Assembly (NCBI RefSeq): GCF_021631985.1
Contig: NZ_CP070225.1
Location: 9,920,001 to 9,984,000 of the forward strand
Length of the DNA stretch: 64,000 bases
Source of the DNA: Sandaracinus amylolyticus
Lineage (GTDB): Bacteria > Myxococcota_A > Polyangia > Polyangiales > Sandaracinaceae
Reading direction: 5' to 3'
A model generated the notes under the pieces. It was given only the letters and a program-made list of their open reading frames with translations, was not told where the DNA came from and did not search any database. How positions within the stretch are numbered: the stretch's first letter is position 1; each line of letters starts with the position of its first letter. Of the stretch, positions 43,302 through 50,854 are shown piece by piece. Both the position numbers and the translations under genes were made by a program.

Positions 43302-43486
43302 GGCGCGGGGAGGAGGGTCCGGCGGGGCGGTACTCGCGGCTGCGGGACGAGAGGCAGTGAGCGTCGGGAAGCGGAGGGTCGTTCGCGGCGCGCGCGTTGC
43401 GCTGTGCCGCGAAGCGACCACGTCAGTCTCGTCGAGGTGTCTGCGAGCCCCGCTGCGTGGCCCCGCCGGACCCTCCTCCCCGCGCC
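43302..43486. repeat. Large inverted repeat with perfect 27-bp arms
   Basis: Arm 1 (43302-43328) and arm 2 (43460-43486) are exact reverse complements over 27 bases, separated by 131 bases. The spacer has further pairing, such as GACGAGA with TCTCGTC and TTCGCGGC with GCCGCGAA, so a 185-nt transcript would form one long hairpin. It lies 85 bases upstream of the TerB-sugar transferase start codon. It might be an mRNA leader, a small mobile repeat or a recombination remnant. Confidence 0.7.
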
Positions 43487-43771
43487 CGATACCGCGTGTC
43501 TGCCGCCTGACTTGGTGAGGTGGTGGATGGCTCGCGACCGGTCCGCGCTTCGCCGCGGCCCGGACGCTCGCGAGTCGCACCGCGCTTCGCGCGTGTGCGC
43601 GCTGTCGCGCGGGAATTGGATGAGCGTGTGTGGTGTCGAGTGGCGAGCGTGCAGGGCTGTGGTCGCCGTCGTGCGAGCGTTCGATCGCCGTCGCGTGGGG
43701 TTCGATGGCCGTCGCGCGGGCTCTCGACCCCGACGATCCGGCCTTGCGACCCCGGGGGTCGGGGGCCGAAG

Positions 43772-43805
43772 CCCAGAAGTTGGCCTTTCGAGCCCAACTT
43801 CTGGG
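43772..43805. other. Perfect 12-bp hairpin
   Basis: CCCAGAAGTTGG (43772-43783) pairs with CCAACTTCTGGG (43794-43805) around a ten-base loop. It lies in an unusual AT-richer patch (43806-43850 holds AAAAAA and GAAAATG). No U-run follows it on either strand, so it is not a standard terminator. Apart from this and the listed repeats, 43218-43995 contains no gene that I can support. Confidence 0.55.
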
Positions 43806-43857
43806 ATCTGAAAAAACAATGCGAAAATGCCGCGAATTCGAACGGTTTCGCGTTGGC

Positions 43858-43951
43858 GCGCGATCGAAAATCGATCGATTTGCGTCAGATCGCGATCGAA
43901 AATCGATCGATCTGCGTCGAGTCGCGATCGAATCGATCGATCCGCGTCGGC
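43858..43951. repeat. Three tandem 32-bp iteron-like repeats
   Basis: Copies start at 43858, 43890 and 43922. Each has CGCGATCGAAAATCGATCGAT followed by TTGCGTC, CTGCGTC or CCGCGTC; the third copy lacks two A bases. Each copy contains the dyad ATCGATCGAT. Direct repeats with internal dyads suggest a binding array for a regulator. They are 45 bases beyond the end of the GAF regulator gene and 640 bases upstream of the sugar transferase gene. Confidence 0.75.
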
Positions 43952-43995
43952 TCGTGCGTGAATCGGATCGATCCGAGCTCACGCACGCGAGCTTC

Positions 43996-45411
43996 TCAGG
44001 CGGTCTCGCGCTCCACGAGCTCGACGGCGCACTCGAGCTCCAGCGCGAAGCGGCCGCGGCGCGTCGGGACGATGCGGACCTCGGGGCACTTCTGCTCGAG
44101 GCGCTTGCGCAGCAGGATGAGCCGGCTCTCGAGGTTGTCCTTGATCGCCGGCAGGCCGAGCCAGGGATCGAGGCGCAGCTCGCGGTTCGAGTACTCGGTG
44201 CGCCGCTCGCGTGCGTGCGCGTTGAGCAGCTTCCAGAGGATCTTCCCGGGCACGTTGCGGATGAGGTACTCGCCGTCGACGAACACCGCGTCGTCGTTCT
44301 TGTAGAAGCAGAAGACGCGGGTGCGATCCCCGCCGGGCAGCGAGATGCGGATGCGATCGGGATCGGGGCGGCGCGCGCTCGGGCTCTCGTCGTCCTCGTC
44401 GTCGTCCTCGTGCTCCGCGAGGTGGTCCATGCGGCTCGCGATCTGGTTCGCGAGGACCTGGAGGAAGGCCTCGTGCCACGGCTCGAACGCGGCGGGATCG
44501 CGGCTCTCGATCGCGAGCACGCCGAGCAGGCGATCCTCGACCAGCAGCGGCAGGCCGAGCTGGCTGCGCGCGTCGGGCAGGCCGGGGAGCGGGATCTCGG
44601 GGCGCACGCTCGCCTGCGAGGGCGCGCGGCGGGTCGCGTCGCGGATCGCGCGGCCGTAGCGCAGGCCCGCGTCGATGCCGGCGACCGCGAGCACGCGCCG
44701 CTCCTCGGCGACGGTGCCGACCAGGCCGTCGCCGATCGCGACCTCGGCGCCGATGCCGCCGTCGCCGTAGCCGTGGCTCGCGATCGTGACCAGGCGCTTG
44801 CCGCTGCCGTCGGGCACCAGGACCATCGTGTGGCCGAACCCGAAGAGCTCTTCGAGCGCGGCGAGCGTCGACGCGAGGAGCGCCTCGAGATCACACGCGC
44901 GGTTGATGCGCGCCGAGACGGTCTGCAGCGCGCGCAGCTCGCCCGCCGGGCCGGGGATCGCCATCGGCTCGTCGTGCTCGGAGGTCGGGGGCTCGGCGCC
45001 GACGAGGAAGTCGGCGAGCACCTCGATCTCGAGCACCTCGAACACGTCGGACGAGAGCAGCTTGAAGACGCCCTTCATCCCGGTGTGCGACGCGATCGCG
45101 TCGAGGCGCGCCGACATCGACTCGAAGAGCGCGCCCTCGCGCTCGCTGCGCAGGAAGCGCAGGCGCATCTGGTAGGCCTGCAGCGTGAGCGGGTCGACGA
45201 TCTGCACGCACGCCAGCGGGCTCTGGTCGAGGTTGCGCCGCGTCTTGTTGAAGAACTGGCAGGAGAGCGCGACGTGGCGATCGTCGACGACCTGCACGTG
45301 GCTCACGTAGCTGACGTTGGGCAGGCCCCCGGCGTCGCAGGTCGCGATCGCGCCGGGCACGATGCCCTGGAAGCAGCGGGAGAGGCGGTCGAGCGGGATC
45401 GTGGGCTTCAC
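43996..45411 (-). CDS. Split-barrel / GAF / winged-helix protein
   Basis: 471 residues from GTG 45411, overlapping the stop of the upstream gene by four bases. Residues about 1-150: FMN-binding split barrel (PoxA-like: GAIATCDAGGLPNVSYVSHVQVVDDRHVALSC in pieces). Residues about 165-340: GAF domain (LEALLASTLAALEELFGFGHTMVLVPDG...GLVGTVAEERRVLAV). An acidic linker leads to a C-terminal winged-helix-like region (GKILWKLLNAHARERRTEYSNRELRLD...LESRLILLRKRLEQKCPEVRIVPTRRGRFAL). It looks like a redox or flavin-sensing regulator; ligand and targets unknown. Confidence 0.75.
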   Translation of the reverse strand: MKPTIPLDRLSRCFQGIVPGAIATCDAGGLPNVSYVSHVQVVDDRHVALSCQFFNKTRRNLDQSPLACVQIVDPLTLQAYQMRLRFLRSEREGALFESMSARLDAIASHTGMKGVFKLLSSDVFEVLEIEVLADFLVGAEPPTSEHDEPMAIPGPAGELRALQTVSARINRACDLEALLASTLAALEELFGFGHTMVLVPDGSGKRLVTIASHGYGDGGIGAEVAIGDGLVGTVAEERRVLAVAGIDAGLRYGRAIRDATRRAPSQASVRPEIPLPGLPDARSQLGLPLLVEDRLLGVLAIESRDPAAFEPWHEAFLQVLANQIASRMDHLAEHEDDDEDDESPSARRPDPDRIRISLPGGDRTRVFCFYKNDDAVFVDGEYLIRNVPGKILWKLLNAHARERRTEYSNRELRLDPWLGLPAIKDNLESRLILLRKRLEQKCPEVRIVPTRRGRFALELECAVELVERETA

Positions 45412-45863
45412 GAGAGGCGCGCTCCCGCGGCGGGGCCGGGCGTCTGATCGAACACGTCGGTCACGTCGAGATCGATGGCGACGGCGGGCCAGGTCGCGAC
45501 CCGCATCGTGACGCGGCGCGGGATGCCGACGACGTCGAGCGCGACCGCGAACGAGGCGCGATAGGCCTCGACGATCGCGCGCTCGTCGTCGCCCGCGTCG
45601 CGCACCGCGGTGGTCGTGCCCTTGAGCTGATAGGTGCGGTGATCGTGGGGCCGCGAGAACGTGAGCGCGATGCGCGGCTCGGTCGCGAGGTTCGCGACGG
45701 CGCGGGCACCGACCGAGCGCGGGACGTAGATCGTGATGCGCGCCGAGCCACGGACGACCACGCCGACGGCGCGCGTGCACTCGGGCATGCGCTGCGCGTC
45801 GCGGGTCGCGATCAACATCGAGGGACCGCTCTCGAGAACGTCGACGAGCTCGGCGGACAGCAT
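45408..45863 (-). CDS. Pyridoxamine 5'-phosphate oxidase-like FMN-binding protein
   Basis: 151 residues from ATG 45863 (TTG 45881 would add six). Split-barrel pattern: LVDVLESGPSMLIATRDAQRMPECTRAVGVVV, ARITIYVPRSVGARAVANLATEPRIALTFSRPHDHRTYQLKG (seen in pieces). The family binds FMN or F420. It is translationally coupled (GTGA overlap) to a gene whose first domain has the same fold, so the two may form a mixed dimer, which is inference. Confidence 0.78.
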   Translation of the reverse strand: MLSAELVDVLESGPSMLIATRDAQRMPECTRAVGVVVRGSARITIYVPRSVGARAVANLATEPRIALTFSRPHDHRTYQLKGTTTAVRDAGDDERAIVEAYRASFAVALDVVGIPRRVTMRVATWPAVAIDLDVTDVFDQTPGPAAGARLS

Positions 45864-45893
45864 CGTTTTCCGACCGAGCAATCTAACAGATGG

Positions 45894-47147
45894 TCACTCG
45901 GTCGGCGGGGGCGTTTCGATGGGGGTCGCGGCGTCCGCGGGGAGCTGGAAGCGCGGCGTGCGCGCGCCCGGTCCGTCGACGAAGTAGGCGATCGCGCTGC
46001 GGCCGATCGCGAGCGTGCCCGCGCCCGCGACGCTGCCGGAGACGAGCGTGCCCGCGCCGGGGATCAGCTTCACGAGCTGCTGGGCGCCCCAGCGCAGACC
46101 GAACGCGGCGCCGCCCATCACGCCGACCGAGCCGAGCCACTCGAGCGCGGCGCGTCGATCCCAGGGCTGGCCCGCGAGGTACGCGACCCCGCTGACCATC
46201 ACGCCCTGGAGCGGGAGCAGGATGATCGCGTCGGAGAACGGGACCGGCATGAGCCCGACGGTCACCGCGGCCGCGGCGCAGTGGTTCACGATCGTGCGCG
46301 CGAGCTCGCGGCGCATCTCGACCGGCACCGCGAGCGCGCGCACTGCCTCGACCTTCGCCTCGTCGGCGAGCGCGTCGTGGATCGCGGCCGCGAGCTCTTC
46401 GAGGTTCCAGCGCACCGGGCTCTCGGGGCCGCCGAGCTCGCCGCCCGCGAGCACCGGGATCGGGCGCGCGACCTTGGTGGTGGTGCCGGCCTCGAGCTGC
46501 TTCGTGAGCGCGAGCGTGGCGGCGTCGAGGCGCGCGAGATCCTCGGTCGCGAAGCGCACGCCGCCGATCTCCGCGGCCTCGGGCTGCGTCACGCGATCGA
46601 CGTGGGTGATCACGCCGATGGTCGCGGGGCGCGCGGCCTTGCCCTCGGCGGCGAGCGTCTTCGCCTCGGCGAGCATCGTGTGGATCTGCGCGAGGGTCTC
46701 GCGCGCGGCCGCGCCTTCGGTCTCCGGCGCGTCGGCGCGGGCCGCGACGAGGACCACGTCGGGCGCGTTCTCGTCGAGCGCGCGGCGCACCATCGCGAGC
46801 CGACCGCCCTCGAGCGGGCCGCTCGCGACCTCGAGCCAGTCGAGGTGCCGGCCGCCGGCGTCGATGCGGATCCACGCGTCGGGCGGCGATGCCGCGTGCT
46901 CGCCGAGCGGGAGCGCGGGCAGGCGGAGCAGCGAGTTCGCGAGGCTGGTGCGGCCGCTGCCGCGGGCGCCGATCGCGAGCACGCGCGGGGTGCGGCGGTC
47001 GTAGAGCAGCTTGCGCAGGTGGGTGAGGTCCTTCTTCAGCGAGCCGAAGAAGGGCAGGCGATCGACGATCGCGAAGAGGTCGTCGAGCTCACCGTGGTGC
47101 GGCGGCGGCGGCGAGGGCGGATGATCGTCGTCGGAGCGGCGGGTCAT
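45894..47147 (-). CDS. DUF697-like GTPase family protein with altered Walker A
   Basis: 417 residues from ATG 47147. A P-loop-like segment GARGSGRTSL (residues 60-69) carries Arg66 where GTPases have Lys; the G4 position reads THVDR rather than NKxD. The C-terminal about 150 residues are hydrophobic and match the DUF697 tail of membrane-associated GTPases (PFSDAIILLPLQGVMVSGVAYL, GAAFGLRWGAQQLVKLIPGAGTLVSG). Nucleotide binding may be weak or lost. It lies three bases beyond the Coq4-like gene's end on the same strand and may be in one operon. Confidence 0.75.
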   Translation of the reverse strand: MTRRSDDDHPPSPPPPHHGELDDLFAIVDRLPFFGSLKKDLTHLRKLLYDRRTPRVLAIGARGSGRTSLANSLLRLPALPLGEHAASPPDAWIRIDAGGRHLDWLEVASGPLEGGRLAMVRRALDENAPDVVLVAARADAPETEGAAARETLAQIHTMLAEAKTLAAEGKAARPATIGVITHVDRVTQPEAAEIGGVRFATEDLARLDAATLALTKQLEAGTTTKVARPIPVLAGGELGGPESPVRWNLEELAAAIHDALADEAKVEAVRALAVPVEMRRELARTIVNHCAAAAVTVGLMPVPFSDAIILLPLQGVMVSGVAYLAGQPWDRRAALEWLGSVGVMGGAAFGLRWGAQQLVKLIPGAGTLVSGSVAGAGTLAIGRSAIAYFVDGPGARTPRFQLPADAATPIETPPPTE

Positions 47148-47219
47148 CGAGGGATGGCATGCACCCCCGAGGGCGGGAGGTGCAAGGGCAACCCGCACGA
47201 CGCAGGGATTCTTCACGCG

Positions 47220-47948
47220 TCAGGCGACGGCGCGGATCCCCCACTCCGCGCGCACCGCATCGAGCTCGCGCGAGAAGTGGTCCTCGACGCGGATCGGCGC
47301 GAGGAACTTCGCGCGGCGACCATCGCGATAGCCCTCGACCGCCATGCGCACGATGCGCGGATCGGTCACCGAGAAGCGCACGCCCGCGGCGAGCGTGACC
47401 GCGGCGGCGCTCGCCATCCCGGTGTTGCCCCACGTGAACGCTTGCAGCGCGACCTCGCCCGCGACGTCGGTCTCGTAGCCCGTGAGCACGTGCCAGAGAT
47501 CGTGCACCTGACGCATGCGCTGCGAGATGTACGCGGGCACCTCGGGCATGCCGGGCGGGGACTGGAAGAGGTCGGGGTCGAGCCCGTGGGCGTCGAGGAA
47601 GCGCGCGTACGCGCCGCCGAGCGTGGTCGCGGGCATCGCGCGGAGCGCGTCGTAGTCGACGGTCGAGCGATCGATCGCCGGGCGCTCGCGCAGCAGGCGC
47701 GCGCCCTCGTCGTCGGTGGTGAAGCGCGCGAGGAAGGTCGGGTACGTGCCGCGGTTCACGAGCAGGCCGACGTAGAAGACCTGCTTGGTGTCGTCGGGAT
47801 CGGCGACCAGCGCGCGCAGCGCGCGGTAGGCCATCGTCGCGCGCTGGAGGGGCGTGCCCTCGAGCGCGACGCGCGCGGCCTCGCGCTCTGCCGGGTCTTC
47901 CGGGGCGCTCGGGGCGGGCGCGCTGAGGGGAAGTTCGGTCGCGTGCAT
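47220..47948 (-). CDS. Coq4-family protein
   Basis: 242 residues from ATG 47948, with a perfect AGGAGG five bases upstream. The Coq4 signature is present: RQVHDLWHVLTGYETDVAGEVALQAFTWGN, with the HDxxH-like metal site HDLWH. Eukaryotic Coq4 takes part in ubiquinone biosynthesis, acting as a decarboxylase/hydroxylase component; bacterial members are little studied. Promoter and operator lie in the gap to the divergent TetR gene. Confidence 0.85.
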   Translation of the reverse strand: MHATELPLSAPAPSAPEDPAEREAARVALEGTPLQRATMAYRALRALVADPDDTKQVFYVGLLVNRGTYPTFLARFTTDDEGARLLRERPAIDRSTVDYDALRAMPATTLGGAYARFLDAHGLDPDLFQSPPGMPEVPAYISQRMRQVHDLWHVLTGYETDVAGEVALQAFTWGNTGMASAAAVTLAAGVRFSVTDPRIVRMAVEGYRDGRRAKFLAPIRVEDHFSRELDAVRAEWGIRAVA

Positions 47949-47960
47949 CGTCGCCTCCTG

Positions 47961-48000
47961 TTGTCAGATCTGACAATAGGCGGACGTGTCCTCTTGTCAA
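47961..48000 (-). promoter_or_regulatory. Promoter of the Coq4-like gene with overlapping perfect operator
   Basis: On the minus strand, TTGACA (48000-47995), a 16-base spacer and TATTGT (47978-47973) form a good sigma-70 promoter. A perfect 16-bp palindrome TTGTCAGATCTGACAA (47961-47976) covers the end of the -10 box and the start site. It lies between the Coq4-like gene and a divergent TetR gene, so repression by that TetR protein is likely. Confidence 0.75.
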
Positions 48001-48034
48001 GCGTGCCAATACGCCCCGGGCTATCTTCGCGCCG

Positions 48035-48766
48035 ATGGCTCGCACCCCTGCCCGCGGCCGGACGTCACGCGCCGCGGCACCGTCCCCCGAGAAGAGCGCT
48101 CCCGAGGAGCGCGGCACACGTCGCCGGCGCAGCCCCGAAGAGGCGCGCCGGCTGATCCTCGATGCCGCGAAGTCGCTGCTCGCGGAGCACGGTCCGGATG
48201 CGGTCGGGCTCAAGGAGGTCGCGAAGGCCGCGGGCGTGAGCCACGCGCTCGTGTCGCACTACTTCGGCACGTACGACGCGCTGGTGGAGGCCGCGCTGCG
48301 CGAGCACATGCTCGAGACGCGCGCGGAGATGCTGCAGCGCATCGCCGACGTCGCGCACGCGGGGCCGGCCGAGTGGGTGGAGATGTGCTTCGAGCAGGTC
48401 GCGCATCCGCTCTCGGGGCGGCTTGTGGCGTGGGCGATCCTCAGCGGGCGCATGGACAGCGAGGACTTCTTCCCGCGTCGCGATCAGGGCATGCGCTTCG
48501 TCGCCGATGCGATCGAGGCGCGCGTGCGCGCGCAGCTCGGCGAGGATCGGGTGCCGGCGCGCGAGGACGTGGAGTTCGGGATCCTGCTCGTGTTCTCGGC
48601 GGCGCTCGGGTACAGCGTTTCGCGTGCGGTGCTCTGGGAGAGCCTCTCGAAGAAGCCGAGCGCGGAGCGCGATCGATGGTTCCGCGAGAAGCTCGGTGAG
48701 CTGGTGACCGACGCGCTGCCGGTCGCGCGCGGGCTCGCGCAGTCGAAGTCAGAACGCGACGACTAG
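48035..48766 (+). CDS. TetR-family regulator
   Basis: 243 residues from ATG 48035. After a basic, Pro/Ala-rich tail of about 35 residues comes the HTH: EEARRLILDAAKSLLAEHGPDAVGLKEVAKAAGVSHALVSHYFGTYDALVEAAL (in pieces), and a helical ligand domain. It is divergent from the Coq4-like gene and probably binds the palindrome at 47961-47976. Its 3' end overlaps the convergent membrane-protein gene by 18 bases. Confidence 0.88.
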   Translation: MARTPARGRTSRAAAPSPEKSAPEERGTRRRRSPEEARRLILDAAKSLLAEHGPDAVGLKEVAKAAGVSHALVSHYFGTYDALVEAALREHMLETRAEMLQRIADVAHAGPAEWVEMCFEQVAHPLSGRLVAWAILSGRMDSEDFFPRRDQGMRFVADAIEARVRAQLGEDRVPAREDVEFGILLVFSAALGYSVSRAVLWESLSKKPSAERDRWFREKLGELVTDALPVARGLAQSKSERDD

Positions 48767-49258
48767 GTACGCGGCGATCAGCGGCGAGAGCGCGAGCGCG
48801 GCGATGCGCGCGAGGCGCGTCGATCGACCGTGCGCGCGCAGGAGCGCAGCGGGCAGCCAGAAGAGGCCCATCACGACGAGGCCCGCGGTCGCGCCCAGCT
48901 CGGCGGCGCGGATCCATCCGACGCCACTGCCGCTCGCGACGGCGACGCTCACCGCGCTGAGCGCGCCCCAGTTCGCGCCGAGCCCCGCGCCCGCGGCGAG
49001 CAGGAGCAGCACCGGGACACGACGCACGCGACGCGAGAGCAGGAGCGGCGCGCACGCGCCGATGAGCGCACCGATCAGCGCGCTGGTCGCGGCGACGGCG
49101 AGCGCGCCGAAGAGGCTCGCGCCGAGCATGGTCGCGATCGCGAGCGCGCTCGCGCCGCCGACCCACGCGAGGTCGAGCGCCCATCCGCGCGGTGCGACGA
49201 GGCGCTGCTCGAGGTGGTTGGTCTCGGGATCGGGCAGGGTGATCGTCGTCGTCGTCAT
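48749..49258 (-). CDS. Multi-pass membrane protein
   Basis: 169 residues from ATG 49258. Five or six hydrophobic segments are visible, e.g. LAIATMLGASLFGALAVAATSALIGALIGA, VPVLLLLAAGAGLGANWGALSAVSVAV and LGATAGLVVMGLFWLPAALL. No family recognised. Third codon positions are G/C-rich throughout and a GGAG lies a few bases upstream. Confidence 0.68.
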   Translation of the reverse strand: MTTTTITLPDPETNHLEQRLVAPRGWALDLAWVGGASALAIATMLGASLFGALAVAATSALIGALIGACAPLLLSRRVRRVPVLLLLAAGAGLGANWGALSAVSVAVASGSGVGWIRAAELGATAGLVVMGLFWLPAALLRAHGRSTRLARIAALALSPLIAAYLVVAF

Positions 49259-49386
49259 CGCTCCTCCAAGAAGGTGGCGGGAGCGATGGCAACGCGCGTT
49301 CCGTCGTGATCTCTCGGGAGAATGGGGGCTCGCCGCGCGCGGCGCGACAGGACGTCAACGCGGCGCGCGGCGCGTGCGACAGGGCG

Positions 49387-49851
49387 TCAGCGCGGGATCG
49401 AGCCGGCGATCTGGCGCGTCGCGACGTTGAGGCGGTTCCACACGTTCACGTTCGCGATCGCGAGGACGAGCGCGGTGAGCGCGGGCTCTTCGTAGTGCCG
49501 CGCGGCCTCGCGCCAGACGTCGTCGGGCACGGGATCGGAGCGATCGCCGAGGCGCGTGACCGCTTCGGTGAGCGCGAGCGCGGCGCGCTCGGCGTCGGTG
49601 AAGTACGGGGACTCGCGCCACGCCGAGACCGTGAAGAGGCGCTCGTCGGTCTCGTCGGCGCGCTTCAGGGTGCGTGCGTGCATGTCGACGCAGAGGCTGC
49701 AACCGTTGATCTGGCTCGCGCGCAGGTGCACGAGCTCGAGGGTGCGGCGCGGTACGCCTCCCTTCTCGATCGTGCCCGCGAGGGCCTGGAGCGCCTTCAT
49801 CGCATCGGGGTGGACCATCACGGGGTGCTTCGTGCGTGCCTGCATCGTCAT
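49387..49851 (-). CDS. AhpD/carboxymuconolactone decarboxylase-family protein
   Basis: 154 residues from ATG 49851 with AGGAGGT seven bases upstream. The peroxidase-type redox motif C51-x2-C54-x3-H58 (NGCSLCVDMH) is present. Such proteins reduce peroxides with a disulphide relay. The gene is divergent from an ECF41-like sigma factor, the usual arrangement for this sigma group, and its promoter carries the matching motif. Confidence 0.9.
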   Translation of the reverse strand: MTMQARTKHPVMVHPDAMKALQALAGTIEKGGVPRRTLELVHLRASQINGCSLCVDMHARTLKRADETDERLFTVSAWRESPYFTDAERAALALTEAVTRLGDRSDPVPDDVWREAARHYEEPALTALVLAIANVNVWNRLNVATRQIAGSIPR

Positions 49852-49872
49852 CGTCGGACCTCCTGCTCGTCT

Positions 49873-49926
49873 GACGGATGGCGGCGCGACGATGTGACCG
49901 GTCACATCGAGATCGTTCGATCCGTC
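49873..49926. promoter_or_regulatory. Symmetrical back-to-back ECF41-type promoters
   Basis: A perfect palindrome GATGTGACCGGTCACATC (49891-49908) gives a -35 box GGTCACA on each strand. On the plus strand, 16 bases later, is CGTC (49923-49926); on the minus strand, also exactly 16 bases later, is CGTC (plus-strand 49873-49876). The ECF41 consensus is TGTCACA with a 16-17 base spacer and CGTC, so both match with one mismatch. They serve the sigma factor and the AhpD-like gene. Confidence 0.8.
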
Positions 49927-49943
49927 ATCGAGGTGGAGGAGAG

Positions 49944-50801
49944 ATGAGCGAGCACGACCTGTTGGCGGAGCGGTGGAGCGCGAGCCGGGATCACCTGCGC
50001 GGGGTCGCGTATCGGATGCTCGGGTCGCTGAGCGAGGCCGAGGACGCGGTGCAGGAGGCCTGGCTGCGCGTGAGCCGCGCGGACACCAGCACGGTCGAGA
50101 ACCTCCGTGGTTGGCTGACGACCGTGGTTGCGCGGGTCTGCCTCGACATGCTGCGGTCGCGGAAGTCGCGCCGGGAGGACGCGCTCGAGGTGGAGCGGGG
50201 AGGCGAGGGCGACCCCGAGGCCGAGCTGGTGCTGGCCGACTCGGTGGGGCTCGCGCTGCTGGTGGTGCTGGAGACGCTGCCGCCGGCGGAGCGGGTCGCG
50301 TTCGTGCTGCACGATCTGTTCGATCTGCCGTTCGACGAGATCGCGCGGATCGTCGATCGCTCGGAGGTCGCGACGAGGCAGCTCGCGAGCCGCGCGCGGA
50401 AGAGGGTGCAAGGGCGAGGCGCGCCGGCGGAGACGGCGGTCGAGAAGCAGCGTGAGCTGGTCGAGGCGTTCGTCGGCGCGGCGCGCGGCGGGCGGATCGA
50501 CGCGCTGATCGCGGTGTTGGATCCCGATGTGGTGCTGCGCGCGGATCGTGAGGCCGTGCCGGCGGGGGTGTCGACCGAGGCGCGGGGGGCCGAGGTGGTC
50601 GCGCGGCGCGCGTCGCAGGCTCGCTCGGGGTATGGGCGGCTCGCGCTGGTGAACGGTGCGGTGGGGATCGTCGTCGCCCCGCGGGGGAAGCTGCGCGGGG
50701 TGCTCACGTTCACGTTCGGGGGTGGGCGGATCGCGGGGATCGAGGTGATCGCGGCCGCGGAGCGGCTGCGGGGGCTGGAAATTGCGGTGCTCCCCGGGTG
50801 A
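49944..50801 (+). CDS. ECF41/SigJ-like sigma factor with C-terminal SnoaL-like domain
   Basis: 285 residues from ATG 49944, with GGAGGAG upstream. Sigma-2: LLAERWSASRDHLRGVAYRMLGSLSEAEDAVQEAWLRV; sigma-4: LPPAERVAFVLHDLFDLPFDEIARIVDRSEVATRQLASRARKRV (in pieces). The last about 110 residues form a SnoaL-like regulatory domain (VEAFVGAARGGRIDALIAVLDPDVVL). In ECF41 this domain replaces an anti-sigma factor. It probably activates its own promoter and the divergent AhpD-like gene. Confidence 0.92.
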   Translation: MSEHDLLAERWSASRDHLRGVAYRMLGSLSEAEDAVQEAWLRVSRADTSTVENLRGWLTTVVARVCLDMLRSRKSRREDALEVERGGEGDPEAELVLADSVGLALLVVLETLPPAERVAFVLHDLFDLPFDEIARIVDRSEVATRQLASRARKRVQGRGAPAETAVEKQRELVEAFVGAARGGRIDALIAVLDPDVVLRADREAVPAGVSTEARGAEVVARRASQARSGYGRLALVNGAVGIVVAPRGKLRGVLTFTFGGGRIAGIEVIAAAERLRGLEIAVLPG

Positions 50802-50854
50802 CCGGGGTTGGGGAATTCGTTCAGAATCGCGGGTGGGCGGGGGAACGAACCACC

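Noticed and set aside
43749-43761. Palindrome GACCCCGGGGGTC as an operator
   Set aside because: Such short all-GC dyads are expected by chance in DNA of this composition, and no promoter lies beside it.
42878-43819. Long minus-strand frame with GLERPTSGL near its start
   Set aside because: It overlaps the sugar transferase gene in another frame and runs through repeats and hairpins. The peptide resembles a tRNA-antisense artefact, but I could not build a cloverleaf there.
43858-43951. CRISPR array
   Set aside because: The repeats are contiguous with no unique spacers, and no cas genes are present.
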